Source of the DNA: Deltaproteobacteria bacterium | GTDB taxonomy: Bacteria > Myxococcota_A > UBA9042 > DTJE01 | Reading direction: 5' to 3' | Assembly: GCA_016784945.1 (NCBI GenBank) | Contig: JADHTP010000051.1 | Location: forward strand, 1 to 14,513 | Length of the DNA stretch: 14,513 nt | Shown: positions 1 to 7,468 of the stretch, piece by piece | How the letters are laid out: each line of letters starts with the position of its first letter | How positions within the stretch are numbered: the stretch's first letter is position 1 | Made by a program: the position numbers and the translations under genes | The notes under the pieces: generated by a model | What the model was told of the DNA's origin: nothing | The model's input: the letters and a program-made list of their open reading frames with translations, nothing else | The model's database searches: none

Positions 1-13
1 CCTCGCTACGATC

Positions 14-1261
14 TCAATGTCCTACAGGCTCCTGGACGACGACGATCTTCACCACCTTCTTGCGGCCGAAACGGACCTTGTAGGTCTGCCCCGGAACCAG
101 GGCCGGCACGGAATCCATGGACAGGCGCTCGTCACCGACCCATACGGCGCCCTCCTTGATCTTTCGCCGGACCTCGGAAGCACTCACCGCCACTCCCAGG
201 TCCCGGATGGACTGGATGAGAGGGGCGCCCTCCGGTGGGGCCGCCAGTCTCATTTCGGGAATCGACGACTCGTCCACCGTGCGCTTCCTGAGCCAGAGGT
301 TGCCTTCCTCCCGCGCCTTTTGGGCGGCGGCATCTCCGTGGAAACGCCGAACGATCTCAACGGCCAGCCCTTCCTTGGCGTCCCGCGGGTTATCCTGGCC
401 CGATTCGCACCTGGTACGCAGGGTCTTCACGTCCTGTGGCGTCTCTTCGGAAAGCAGTTCGTAGTAGCGCCACATGAGGTCGTCGGAAATGCCCATAACC
501 TTCAGGAACTGGGTCCGGGGCTCTTGTGTGATTCCTACGTAATTACCCAGGGACTTGGACATCTTGGCCCCGGTCAGCTTGCCGTTGACCAGCTTGCCAT
601 CTGTACCTTCCAGTAGGGGCATGGTCAGGACCACCTGGGGTTCCTGCCCGTAGTCCCGCTGGATGGCGCGGCCGACCAGGAGATTGAACAGCTGGTCGGA
701 GCCGCCCAGTTCCACGTCGGCCTCGATGGCTACACTGTCGTAGGCCTGCAGCAGGGGATAGAGGAACTCGTGAATGGCAATGGAGGTTTCGGCCTTAAAA
801 CGCTTCTTGAAGTCGTCCCGTTCGAGCATCCGGCTCACAGTGTACTTCGCGGCGAGCCGGACGATCCCTTCCGTACCCAGATCCGACAACCACTCCGAGT
901 TGAACCGGATCTCGGTCCGGTCGGGGTCCAGGATCCTGAAGACCTGCTCTTTGTAGGTTTCGGCATTGGCTCGGATGGCATCCTGTCCCAGGGGCTTGCG
1001 CGCCACGTTTCGGCCGGTGGGATCGCCGATCAGGGCAGTGAAGTCCCCCACGATGAAGACCACGCGATGCCCGGCGTCCTGGAACTCCTTCATCTTGTTG
1101 ATGAGGACCGTGTGGCCCAGGTGGAGGTCGGGAGCGGTGGGATCGAAACCCGCCTTGACCACCAGGCTGTCCCTGGCGGCCAGTTTTGCGGCCAGGTCCG
1201 CCCGGGTTTCCAGGTGCACCGCCCCCCGGGAAAACGGCCCCGTGATTTCTGCCTCACCCAT
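14..1261 (-). CDS. tyrS: Tyrosyl-tRNA synthetase (TyrRS)
   Basis: Class I aminoacyl-tRNA synthetase that charges tRNA-Tyr with tyrosine in the cytoplasm. Seen in the sequence: the HIGH-type signature HLGH at about residues 47-50 inside FDPTAPDLHLGH, the KMSKS loop at about 233-237 followed by LGNYVGI, the tyrosine-pocket region VELGGSDQLFN, and a C-terminal S4-like RNA-binding segment (about 350-410, with SASEVRRKIKEGAVWVGDE). The 415-aa length fits the bacterial family. The open frame extends one codon upstream to a TTG, but the ATG at 1261 is chosen because GGGGGA lies 6 nt before it. The loop just before KMSKS (KLVNGKLTGA) is several residues longer than the short GV-K linker I expect in many TyrRS; as far as I recall, related delta-type enzymes share this. 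The gene begins 13 bp after the rny stop and is almost certainly cotranscribed with it. The identification is secure. Confidence 0.97.
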   Translation of the reverse strand: MGEAEITGPFSRGAVHLETRADLAAKLAARDSLVVKAGFDPTAPDLHLGHTVLINKMKEFQDAGHRVVFIVGDFTALIGDPTGRNVARKPLGQDAIRANAETYKEQVFRILDPDRTEIRFNSEWLSDLGTEGIVRLAAKYTVSRMLERDDFKKRFKAETSIAIHEFLYPLLQAYDSVAIEADVELGGSDQLFNLLVGRAIQRDYGQEPQVVLTMPLLEGTDGKLVNGKLTGAKMSKSLGNYVGITQEPRTQFLKVMGISDDLMWRYYELLSEETPQDVKTLRTRCESGQDNPRDAKEGLAVEIVRRFHGDAAAQKAREEGNLWLRKRTVDESSIPEMRLAAPPEGAPLIQSIRDLGVAVSASEVRRKIKEGAVWVGDERLSMDSVPALVPGQTYKVRFGRKKVVKIVVVQEPVGH

Positions 1262-1274
1262 CAACCATCCCCCG

Positions 1275-2831
1275 TCACTTGGCCGTGGCCAGCGCCCGGG
1301 TTTCCCGGATGACGCACACCTTGATCTGCCCCGGGTAGGTCAACGAGTCTTCAATCTTCCGGGCGATTTCGCGTGCCAGGCTGCCGGCTTCCTCGTCCGA
1401 CACCTTGCCGTTCTCAACCAGCACGCGGACTTCGCGCCCGGCCTGGATGGCAAAGGACCGCTCCACGCCCTTGAAGGAATTGGAGATCCCCTCCAGTTCC
1501 TCGAGCCTCTTCACGTAGTTTTCCAGGCTTTCCCGCCGGGCACCTGGTCGGGCGCCGGAAATGGAGTCGCCGGAAACGATGAGATGGGCCAGCAGGGTCA
1601 GGGGCTTTTCTTCCTCGTGATGGGCGGCGATGGCATGGACGATCTCGGCGGATTCCCCGAACTTCCGGGCCAGGTTCGCGCCGATCAGTGCGTGGGGCCC
1701 CTCGATCTCGTGGTCCACGGCCTTGCCGAGGTCGTGCAGCAGACCCGCCCGGCGGGCCTCCTTCACGGGCACGTTCAACTCTGAAGCCATGAGTCCCGCC
1801 AGGAATCCCACCTCGATACTGTGGTTCAACACGTTCTGGCCATAACTCGATCGGTACTTCATCTGCCCCAGCAACTTGACCAGTTCGGGTTTCATGTTCC
1901 CCAGGGCCAGCTGGAACAGGGCGTCTTCACCCGCTTCCTTGATCTTCCCGTCCACCTCGCGGCCCACCTTGGCGACCACTTCCTCGATGCGCGCAGGGTG
2001 TATGCGGCCGTCGGAAACCAGGCGTTCCAGGGACAGGCGGGCCACTTCGCGTCGCACGGGATTGAACCCGGACACGATCACGGCGTCGGGCGAATCGTCG
2101 ATGATGACGTCCATGCCCGTGGCCGCCTCGAAGGCCCGGATATTCCGTCCTTCCCGACCGATGATCCGTCCCTTCATCTCCTCGTTGGGGAGGTTAACCA
2201 CGGAGACCGTGCGTTCACTGGTGTACTCGCCCGCATACCGTGAAATGGCGATGCCTACGATGCGTTTGGCCCGCTTTTCGGCTTCGTCGCGGGCCTCTTC
2301 CTCTATTTCCTTGATCTGGCGTGCGGCCTGCAGCTTCACTTCGTCCATGAGCTGTTCGGTCATGGCCCGACGCGCCTCTTCCTGGTTCATTCCCGCGATC
2401 TTCTCCAGGTGGGTCCTCGCGTCCTTGACCAGGCGCTCCTGCTCGGTCACGTTCTCTACCAGGTTCTTCTCGTTCTCGGCAACGGATCGTTCACGTCGCG
2501 TGACCTCCCGTTCCCTCTGGTCCATGGACTCGCTCTTTTTCTCGATGACCTCCTCTTTCCTGCCGAGTCGCTCCTCCTTCCTGCTCAGGTCCGTTTTTGC
2601 CGTCTTCAGTTCCTTCTCGAGATTGCGGACCCGGCCATCGGCCGAGCTGACCTGCGCCAGCGCCCTGGAAAGGTCCTGTTCGGAGCTTTTCCTGGCATCG
2701 GCGACCCGAGTGTCTCCATCCCGCCGGGCATCGTCGACACTGCGACGAAAGCTCCCGCGAATGAACAGTCCCACACCCACACCACCGACGATCAATCCGA
2801 GAAGGGATCCGAGGATCAGATTCGTTTCCAC
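1275..2831 (-). CDS. rny: Ribonuclease Y
   Basis: Membrane-anchored endoribonuclease that initiates mRNA decay. Domain order in the 518-aa product: an N-terminal transmembrane segment (about residues 5-24, LILGSLLGLIVGG followed by VGLFIRG), a long charged coiled coil (about 30-190), a KH domain (about 210-270) with the GRIIGREGRNIRAFE loop at about 222-235, and an HD phosphohydrolase domain with the catalytic pair in LLHDLGKAVDH (H366/D367). The C-terminus YPGQIKVCVIRETRA is typical of the family. The frame stays open upstream to 2879, but the extra 16 residues (rich in G, P, R) would spoil the N-terminal anchor. The GTG at 2831 has a strong Shine-Dalgarno just upstream and gives the usual family length of about 520 aa. 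The gene is followed directly by tyrS; upstream is a 217-bp gap after zapA. The identification is secure and the start is probable. Confidence 0.96.
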   Translation of the reverse strand: METNLILGSLLGLIVGGVGVGLFIRGSFRRSVDDARRDGDTRVADARKSSEQDLSRALAQVSSADGRVRNLEKELKTAKTDLSRKEERLGRKEEVIEKKSESMDQREREVTRRERSVAENEKNLVENVTEQERLVKDARTHLEKIAGMNQEEARRAMTEQLMDEVKLQAARQIKEIEEEARDEAEKRAKRIVGIAISRYAGEYTSERTVSVVNLPNEEMKGRIIGREGRNIRAFEAATGMDVIIDDSPDAVIVSGFNPVRREVARLSLERLVSDGRIHPARIEEVVAKVGREVDGKIKEAGEDALFQLALGNMKPELVKLLGQMKYRSSYGQNVLNHSIEVGFLAGLMASELNVPVKEARRAGLLHDLGKAVDHEIEGPHALIGANLARKFGESAEIVHAIAAHHEEEKPLTLLAHLIVSGDSISGARPGARRESLENYVKRLEELEGISNSFKGVERSFAIQAGREVRVLVENGKVSDEEAGSLAREIARKIEDSLTYPGQIKVCVIRETRALATAK

Positions 2832-2835
2832 GGGA

Positions 2836-2844
2836 CTCCCTCCC
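2836..2844 (-). promoter_or_regulatory. Ribosome binding site deciding the rny start
   Basis: GGGAGGGAG ends 4 nt upstream of the GTG at 2831. The in-frame ATG at 2846 overlaps this motif and has no comparable purine run before it, so the GTG is preferred. The protein then begins directly with the membrane anchor, as in other RNase Y proteins. Confidence 0.6.
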
Positions 2845-2849
2845 ATGCC

Positions 2850-3040
2850 CGGTGCCGAAATCGGGCGCTTGCCGCACACGCATCCCGCGTACGCGGACCA
2901 AGATATGTCATGGGATAACCCGTGTCCGGTTCCATGGACCCGGCGGAAGGCTTGTGGGACGACATCCCCGAAGCAGTTCGCAGGTTCGGCTGTCCCGCGA
3001 TTACTCTTCCGGCAATACCTCCCAGATCGGTATCAGCGAA
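2850..3040 (-). ncRNA. ssrS: Candidate 6S RNA (ssrS) in the zapA-rny gap
   Basis: This gap carries no plausible ORF but has clear secondary-structure potential on the minus strand. GGGAC (near 2996) pairs with GUCCC (near 2956), enclosing a CCGAA/UUCGG stem. A CCGG/CCGG hairpin with a CAUG loop follows near 2925-2942. ACCGA (near 3024) can pair with UUGGU near 2898 as a long-range closing helix, with UGGGA/UCCCA inside it. Established knowledge: 6S RNA often sits immediately downstream of zapA. The words AAGCCUU just after the inner stem and GGGUUA in the 3' arm also occur in similar relative positions in the E. coli 6S sequence as I remember it. The exact ends are unknown, the closing stem is weak, and no dedicated promoter was found. 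A structured leader of rny is the alternative. Confidence 0.35.
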
Positions 3041-3048
3041 GTGACTGC

Positions 3049-3420
3049 CTATTCGGCAATGGCCTTGTTCGAGCCACGTTTTTCATCTTGAACGTCACTA
3101 TATGTTATCCCTCCCGCCGGAGGGTTATCCCCGTCATCGTTCGTCGTGCCGCTTTCCAGCATATCCAGGATAAGAGCCGACTTCATGCGGATCCGCTCCT
3201 TGAGCGCCCCCAGGGTTTCCCGTTCCTTGGCCAGTTCTTCCACCACCGCCAGGAGCGCCATGAGGGCCACGTTATGTCGCGACATGGGACCGGCCTGGGC
3301 AATTTCGCCCAGCTTGGCGTTGGAAAAGTCCACGATCTCGTCAATGATTTCCTGGTCTTCCGCTGTCCTGATCGTGAATTGCTTGCCCTGCAGCGTAATG
3401 TCGACCTTGCGGGTATCCAT
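3049..3420 (-). CDS. zapA: Cell division protein ZapA
   Basis: Small cytoplasmic protein that bundles FtsZ filaments at the division ring. The 123-aa product has the family layout: an N-terminal beta region (VDITLQGKQFTIRTAEDQEIIDEIVDF), a conserved SRHNVALMALLAVVEELAKERE helix start, and a long helix that would form the antiparallel coiled coil (about residues 45-90). A low-complexity C-terminal tail (DDGDNPPAGG onward) is variable in the family. The ATG is preceded by GGAGG at 3430-3434, spaced 9 nt. A consensus promoter lies about 30 bp further upstream. The gene heads a same-strand run zapA - structured gap - rny - tyrS. I see no zapB-like gene immediately upstream; the neighbour there is the lipoprotein operon, which may have been inserted between them. 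Confidence 0.88.
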   Translation of the reverse strand: MDTRKVDITLQGKQFTIRTAEDQEIIDEIVDFSNAKLGEIAQAGPMSRHNVALMALLAVVEELAKERETLGALKERIRMKSALILDMLESGTTNDDGDNPPAGGITYSDVQDEKRGSNKAIAE

Positions 3421-3455
3421 GAAAGGCGTCCTCCGCCCCTAATAGCTCGCAGATC

Positions 3456-3483
3456 ATTATAGAAGGGGCTGGTCTTTTGTCAA
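3456..3483 (-). promoter_or_regulatory. Consensus sigma-70-type promoter of zapA
   Basis: On the minus strand the -35 is TTGACA (3478-3483) and the -10 is TATAAT (3456-3461), both perfect, separated by 16 bp. The expected start of transcription is near 3448, giving a 5' leader of about 28 nt with a GGAGG site before the zapA ATG. It probably drives zapA and the genes after it. Confidence 0.85.
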
Positions 3484-3491
3484 AGGAACCG

Positions 3492-3543
3492 TCGGTGGGG
3501 CCAGGGCAAACTCATTTTGATGCGTTTGCCCTGTCGGTGGGGC
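3492..3543. repeat. 32-bp palindrome (repeat copy A) with 10-bp flanking direct repeats
   Basis: The core (3502-3533) begins CAGGGCAAAC and ends GTTTGCCCTG. It folds as a 10-bp stem, one mismatch, three more pairs and a 4-nt loop. The right arm GATGCGTTTGCCCTG is identical to the right arm of the larger element at 10490-10666. TCGGTGGGGC occurs perfectly on both sides (3492-3501 and 3534-3543), which looks like a target-site duplication. The copy lies 8 bp upstream of the zapA -35. It could also act as a transcript-end hairpin for the lipoprotein operon, but no U-run follows on either strand. Confidence 0.75.
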
Positions 3544-3553
3544 GTCACCTCCC

Positions 3554-3736
3554 CTATTTCCTGTTGCCCAGGTCGCACATGAAGAAGGCCTTTGGCTTCT
3601 CCTTCCTCACCGGTTCCATCACCTGCTCGCGAATGACCATGTTCGGCTTCACCGGGGGTTTCCGGGCGGTCTTTTCACGTTTATCGCCATCGATCTTCTT
3701 CGAACGGACGTCCACCAGGTTCACGCGGACCGACAT
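3554..3736 (-). CDS. Small basic protein of unknown function, coupled to the upstream lipoprotein gene
   Basis: I do not recognise this 60-aa protein. It starts at an ATG only 4 bp after the stop of the 1223-aa lipoprotein gene. GGGAG, overlapping the end of that gene, sits 7 nt upstream as a ribosome site, so translational coupling is likely. The product has 17 Lys/Arg against 8 Asp/Glu, a single Cys near the C-terminus (FFMCDLG), no signal peptide and no hydrophobic segment, so it is probably cytoplasmic. The middle (TARKPPVKPN) is Pro/Lys-rich. It is the last gene of the lipoprotein operon. A nucleic-acid or ribosome association would fit the charge but is only a guess. It could also be a chance ORF; the spacing and ribosome site argue moderately for a real gene. 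Confidence 0.5.
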   Translation of the reverse strand: MSVRVNLVDVRSKKIDGDKREKTARKPPVKPNMVIREQVMEPVRKEKPKAFFMCDLGNRK

Positions 3737-3740
3737 GTCT

Positions 3741-6700
3741 CTACTCCCATACGCTCCAGGTCAGTGACCATGGCGTGCAACTGAAATCCAGGGACGCGAC
3801 GCTGGGTGTCACCTGAACGTCCAGATACGCGGCATCATCGGACCCCCACGAGTCGCCGTTGTTGGCCTGAAGGATCACTTCGGATCCGCCTTGTGAAACT
3901 CCACACACCTTGGACGAGGCATCGCAGACGCTGTTCTGGGTCCAGCAGATACAGACCTCGTACCACACGTTCGAAATGGCGGGACCGTTGAACCAGACCA
4001 TTCCCTTCAGGTCCACACTCCAGTCGTTCGTCTCGGACTTGTACACGGACAACCAATCCTCGTCGCCTTCGGGCAGGATCCTCCCGGACGTGGTTCCCTG
4101 GCAGCTTTCTGACAGGCAGTTGTACAGGTTCGGTCCATACCAGTTGTCAGGATAGTCACCTCCACTGTAATCGGAGTTCCACCAGTTCTCGTCCGTCTGA
4201 CCGTCGCAGTCGTCGTCCTTGTCGTTACAGGATTCGGGAGGCGCCGACGGACAATTACCCGTACACATGGGTTCGTTGTTGCAGGTCAGGTAATTCGTGC
4301 ACGTGATGGGCTGCTGAGCGGTGCAGTTGAACCACCCGCCGCTGATGCACGTCTCGATTCCGGAACCGCAGATCGAAGAACAGGGTTGGTTAAGGCTCTC
4401 GTCGGTGGAACCATCACAGTCGTCATCCAGATTATTGCAGGATTCAACGGAGTTCCCCGAAGTATCCGAACACTCCAACGTGGTACCGTTGCAGACCCAG
4501 GTCCCTTCCTGGCACTGGTCCGTATCAAAGCCGTCGCACGGCTGCCCCTTGTTCGGAAAACCCTCATCCGTCTGACCGTCGCAGTCGTCGTCCTGGTTGT
4601 TGCACTTTTCCGCGTCGGTCAGCGTGGTGTCCGAACACTTCACGCCCGTTCCGTCCAGGGTGCACTCCACCAGGCCCTCGAGACACAGGTCGTCGTCGGG
4701 ACCGTCGCATTCCTGTCCCTTCGTCGGCCAGGATTCGTCGGTGTCACCGTCGCAGTCATCGTCCACGCCGTTGCAGGATTCGGGGGCGCCGGGCCAGGTG
4801 GTGGGATCACCGTCATCGCAGTCGCCCGCCTGCTGAGCGTCGTACTGCCCGGTGGCCGCGCACAGGCACTTGAACTGGGTCCCGTCCCCGTACCCGTCCC
4901 CGTCTCCGTTGAGGTACCAGGTTTCGCACCCACCGGCATCCTCCTCGTCGGTCTGTCCGTCGCAGTCATCGTCCATTCCCGCGTTGCAGGCTTCGGTCGC
5001 GCCCGGGTTCACGGCATCGTTTCCATCGTCGCAGTCCCCGTTGTTCAAGGCCGAGAACTTGCCGTCCAGCTCACAGAGGCAGTGGGAGTTCGTGGTCACC
5101 CCGTAACCGTCTTCGTCCCCGTCGTAGTAGTGCTCCTGGCAACCCACTGCGCCCTCTTCGTCCACCTCGCCGTCGCAGTCGTCTTCCTTGCCGTTGCACA
5201 ACTCCGTGGCCGACGGGTACACATTCATATCGCTGTCGTTGCAGTCCCCGCCCTGGAGTGCCTCCCATTTGCCGTCCGGGTCGCACAGGCAGCGGGCGTT
5301 CCCGGTGAGGCCATAGGCATCCCCGTCCCCGTCGAAATAGAACGTGGTGCACCCGTCGGCGTTTTCTTCGTCGGTCTGCCCGTTGCAGTCGTCGTCCTTT
5401 TCGTTGCAGGCCTCCAACTGACCCGGGAACACGTCAGGGTCGCCATCGTTGCAATCCCCGTCTTCGGGGGCCGTGTACTCGCCATCACCTCCGCAAAGGC
5501 ACTTTGAATCGCCGGTCACGCCGAACCCGTCGTCGTCTTCGTCCCGGTACAGATCCTGACATCCGGCGCCACCTTCTTCGTCCGTGATGCCGTCACAATC
5601 GTCATCCAACCCGTTGCCGCACTTCTCCGTCTGATCCGGGTTGGCGAAGGCGTTGTCGTCATCACAGTCCCCGGTCTGGGTGCCCTGGATCGGAGGATTG
5701 GGACCGCACAGGCAGAAGGCCTCGGCGCCGGGAACACCGAAGTCGTCCCCGTCGAGGTCCTCGTACAACACCTGGCATCCCTGGGCGTTCTCCTCGTCGG
5801 TATCGCCGTCGCAATCGTCATCCACGCCGCCGTTGCAGGCCTCGTCCATGCCCGGGTTGGCCGCCACGCTGGCGTCATCGCAGTCCCCCGGTTCCAGCGC
5901 GGACCAGGCGCCCGCCGGTCCGCAAAGGCACTTGAAATCCCCGTCCACACCGTACCCGTCGTCATCGGCGTCCAGGTGATAGGGCAGGCAGCCCACGGCA
6001 TCCTCGTCGTCATCGACACCGTTGCAGTCGTCGTCCAACCCGTTGCAGATCTCCACGGCCCCCAAGAACACGTCCGGGTTCCCGTCATTGCAGTCGCCCC
6101 CCACCTCCATGGTGTAATCCGCGTCCGAGGCACACAGGCACTTGCTGTCATCGATGCCACCGAACCCGTCCGCGTCCATGTCCCTGAACAGTTCCACACA
6201 GCCCACGGCGTCTTCCTCGTCCGTCAGGCCGTCGCAGTCGTTGTCCGCGCCGTCGCAGGCTTCGGCCGCTCCGGGATTGGCGTTGGGGTTGGCATCATCG
6301 CAATCCCCCTTGACCTGGACGCCATAGGGGGCCATGGCGCCGCACAGGCACTTGAAGTCGTCATCCATCCCGTAGGAGTCGTCGTCCTGGTCCAGATAGT
6401 ACTTGGTGCACCCCTCGGCATCGGGTTCGTCGGTGATGCCGTCACAGTCGTTGTCCACGCCGTCACATTTCTCTTCTGCCGGTTCAGGGGCATCGCAGAC
6501 CAGGCTTCCTCCCTCGCAGACCTCGAGCCCCTGGCACACGTACTCGCCGAACGCTTTCTCGCACGCCACGGCCTCGATGCCCTCGTCGGTGGTGCCGTCA
6601 CAGTTGTCGTCCTGGCCGTTGCACGCCTCGTCCGCGGGGGTGGACGCCGTACAGGGCGTCATGCCCTGGGCGCCGCACTGGCTCAACCCCTCGCAACGCC

Positions 6701-7412
6701 CGAATTCGTTTTCCAGGTAGCAGGCCGTGACGAAGCCGCCCGTGACGAACTCGTCGTTGCACTCGCATAAGCCGGTCACCTGGACGCACTGGAACATCGA
6801 TTCCCCTTCACGGACGGGTATTTCGGCACAGGTATATCCGTCGGGGCATTCACCATCCTCCTGGCAGTCCTTTCCGCAGAACCGGCCCACGGGACCGTAT
6901 TCAACGCACCGATCCGTCGACAACAGGCCGGCCGGGGCACAATCGTCGTGGTCTTCGCAGGGACGACACAGATACTGCGCCGCCGGCAGGCAGACGAAGG
7001 CCGTGTCCCCGGACGTGGTCACCTGGGCACACTTCCAGCCCTCGGGACAATCCTGGTCCAGACAGGGCGGCGCACAGTACTTGACCCCGTCGGCGTCCTC
7101 TACGCAGATGCCCGATGGGCAGTCGTCGCCGGACCCGCACTCCTCGAGTGTCACGCCCTGATCGGGCGAACCGTCGCCGGTGTCGCCCTCGCCGTCCACG
7201 CCCCCCTGGTCCTGGCCGTAATCTGGAAACACGATGGTCACTTCCAGGTCCGTTACGGGCTTCACGTCCGCCGCATCGGCCACGGCACCCGGGTCCAGGG
7301 TCCCCGGGTCGGGGGAAGTGACATCCCCTCCCACGCCGTCGCCGCCGCCACAGGCGACCACGGTCAGCAACCAGACAACCGTCAGGGTCAAAGACAGCAG
7401 GGTCCTGTTCAT
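3741..7412 (-). CDS. Giant Cys/Asp-rich lipoprotein with MopE-type repeats (paralog 1)
   Basis: Predicted exported lipoprotein of 1223 aa. The signal peptide ends in lipobox VVAC with the lipidated Cys at 21, followed by a Gly/Asp-rich linker to about residue 90. A Cys-rich N-terminal region (about 92-330) is shared with the upstream paralog. From about 334 to 895 come eight tandem units of 70-72 aa. Each runs GC...DxDxDG[YF]G...CLC...GDC[DN]D...EACNG.DDDCDGxTDE and carries six Cys. The whole protein holds 13 'C..xDDDCDG' cores. Three further degenerate Cys modules follow (about 895-1075), then a unique C-terminal domain (about 1080-1223). The repeat resembles the MopE-type putative metal-binding motif; Asp-rich loops suggest Ca2+ or other metal binding. 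The ATG has GGAGG 6 nt upstream. It lies 56 bp after the paralog's stop and probably shares its transcript. Its molecular function is unknown. Confidence 0.9.
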   Translation of the reverse strand: MNRTLLSLTLTVVWLLTVVACGGGDGVGGDVTSPDPGTLDPGAVADAADVKPVTDLEVTIVFPDYGQDQGGVDGEGDTGDGSPDQGVTLEECGSGDDCPSGICVEDADGVKYCAPPCLDQDCPEGWKCAQVTTSGDTAFVCLPAAQYLCRPCEDHDDCAPAGLLSTDRCVEYGPVGRFCGKDCQEDGECPDGYTCAEIPVREGESMFQCVQVTGLCECNDEFVTGGFVTACYLENEFGRCEGLSQCGAQGMTPCTASTPADEACNGQDDNCDGTTDEGIEAVACEKAFGEYVCQGLEVCEGGSLVCDAPEPAEEKCDGVDNDCDGITDEPDAEGCTKYYLDQDDDSYGMDDDFKCLCGAMAPYGVQVKGDCDDANPNANPGAAEACDGADNDCDGLTDEEDAVGCVELFRDMDADGFGGIDDSKCLCASDADYTMEVGGDCNDGNPDVFLGAVEICNGLDDDCNGVDDDEDAVGCLPYHLDADDDGYGVDGDFKCLCGPAGAWSALEPGDCDDASVAANPGMDEACNGGVDDDCDGDTDEENAQGCQVLYEDLDGDDFGVPGAEAFCLCGPNPPIQGTQTGDCDDDNAFANPDQTEKCGNGLDDDCDGITDEEGGAGCQDLYRDEDDDGFGVTGDSKCLCGGDGEYTAPEDGDCNDGDPDVFPGQLEACNEKDDDCNGQTDEENADGCTTFYFDGDGDAYGLTGNARCLCDPDGKWEALQGGDCNDSDMNVYPSATELCNGKEDDCDGEVDEEGAVGCQEHYYDGDEDGYGVTTNSHCLCELDGKFSALNNGDCDDGNDAVNPGATEACNAGMDDDCDGQTDEEDAGGCETWYLNGDGDGYGDGTQFKCLCAATGQYDAQQAGDCDDGDPTTWPGAPESCNGVDDDCDGDTDESWPTKGQECDGPDDDLCLEGLVECTLDGTGVKCSDTTLTDAEKCNNQDDDCDGQTDEGFPNKGQPCDGFDTDQCQEGTWVCNGTTLECSDTSGNSVESCNNLDDDCDGSTDESLNQPCSSICGSGIETCISGGWFNCTAQQPITCTNYLTCNNEPMCTGNCPSAPPESCNDKDDDCDGQTDENWWNSDYSGGDYPDNWYGPNLYNCLSESCQGTTSGRILPEGDEDWLSVYKSETNDWSVDLKGMVWFNGPAISNVWYEVCICWTQNSVCDASSKVCGVSQGGSEVILQANNGDSWGSDDAAYLDVQVTPSVASLDFSCTPWSLTWSVWE
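4728..6413 (-). repeat. Eight tandem ~210-bp coding repeats
   Basis: Eight consecutive units encode 70-72 residues each. Units start at GC pairs near residues 334, 404, 474, 545, 617, 687, 757 and 828 of the 1223-aa protein. Each has the order GC, Asp-loop ending G[YF]G, CLC, GDC[DN]D, and CNG-type core. DNA identity between units is high in the Cys/Asp codons and low elsewhere, so this is an old, diverged array rather than a recent slippage product. Confidence 0.9.
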
Positions 7413-7468
7413 CTTCGTCCTCCATTCCTCGGCGCATTCTCTATCGATTCATCGGGCGGTCCCGTTTC

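Noticed and set aside
2832..2879. Upstream start of rny at 2879 or ATG 2846
   Set aside because: Extra residues before the membrane anchor are atypical for RNase Y and the best ribosome site serves the GTG at 2831.
3110..3125. Small GC-rich inverted repeat (CCCTCC/GGAGGG) inside zapA
   Set aside because: Lies in the codons of the variable tail, has no U-run after it and no second copy; likely incidental.
1876..3462. Long plus-strand ORF (528 aa) across rny and zapA
   Set aside because: Antisense to well-supported genes; the product is Ser/Arg-rich without domains, as expected from GC-rich reverse frames.
3502..3533. Intrinsic terminator for the lipoprotein operon
   Set aside because: The stem is strong but no U-run follows on either strand, and the flanking duplication favours an inserted repeat.
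4386..5507. Plus-strand ORF of 373 aa rich in Val/Ala
   Set aside because: Reverse-frame reading of the repeat array in the lipoprotein gene; its apparent repeats mirror the 210-bp units.
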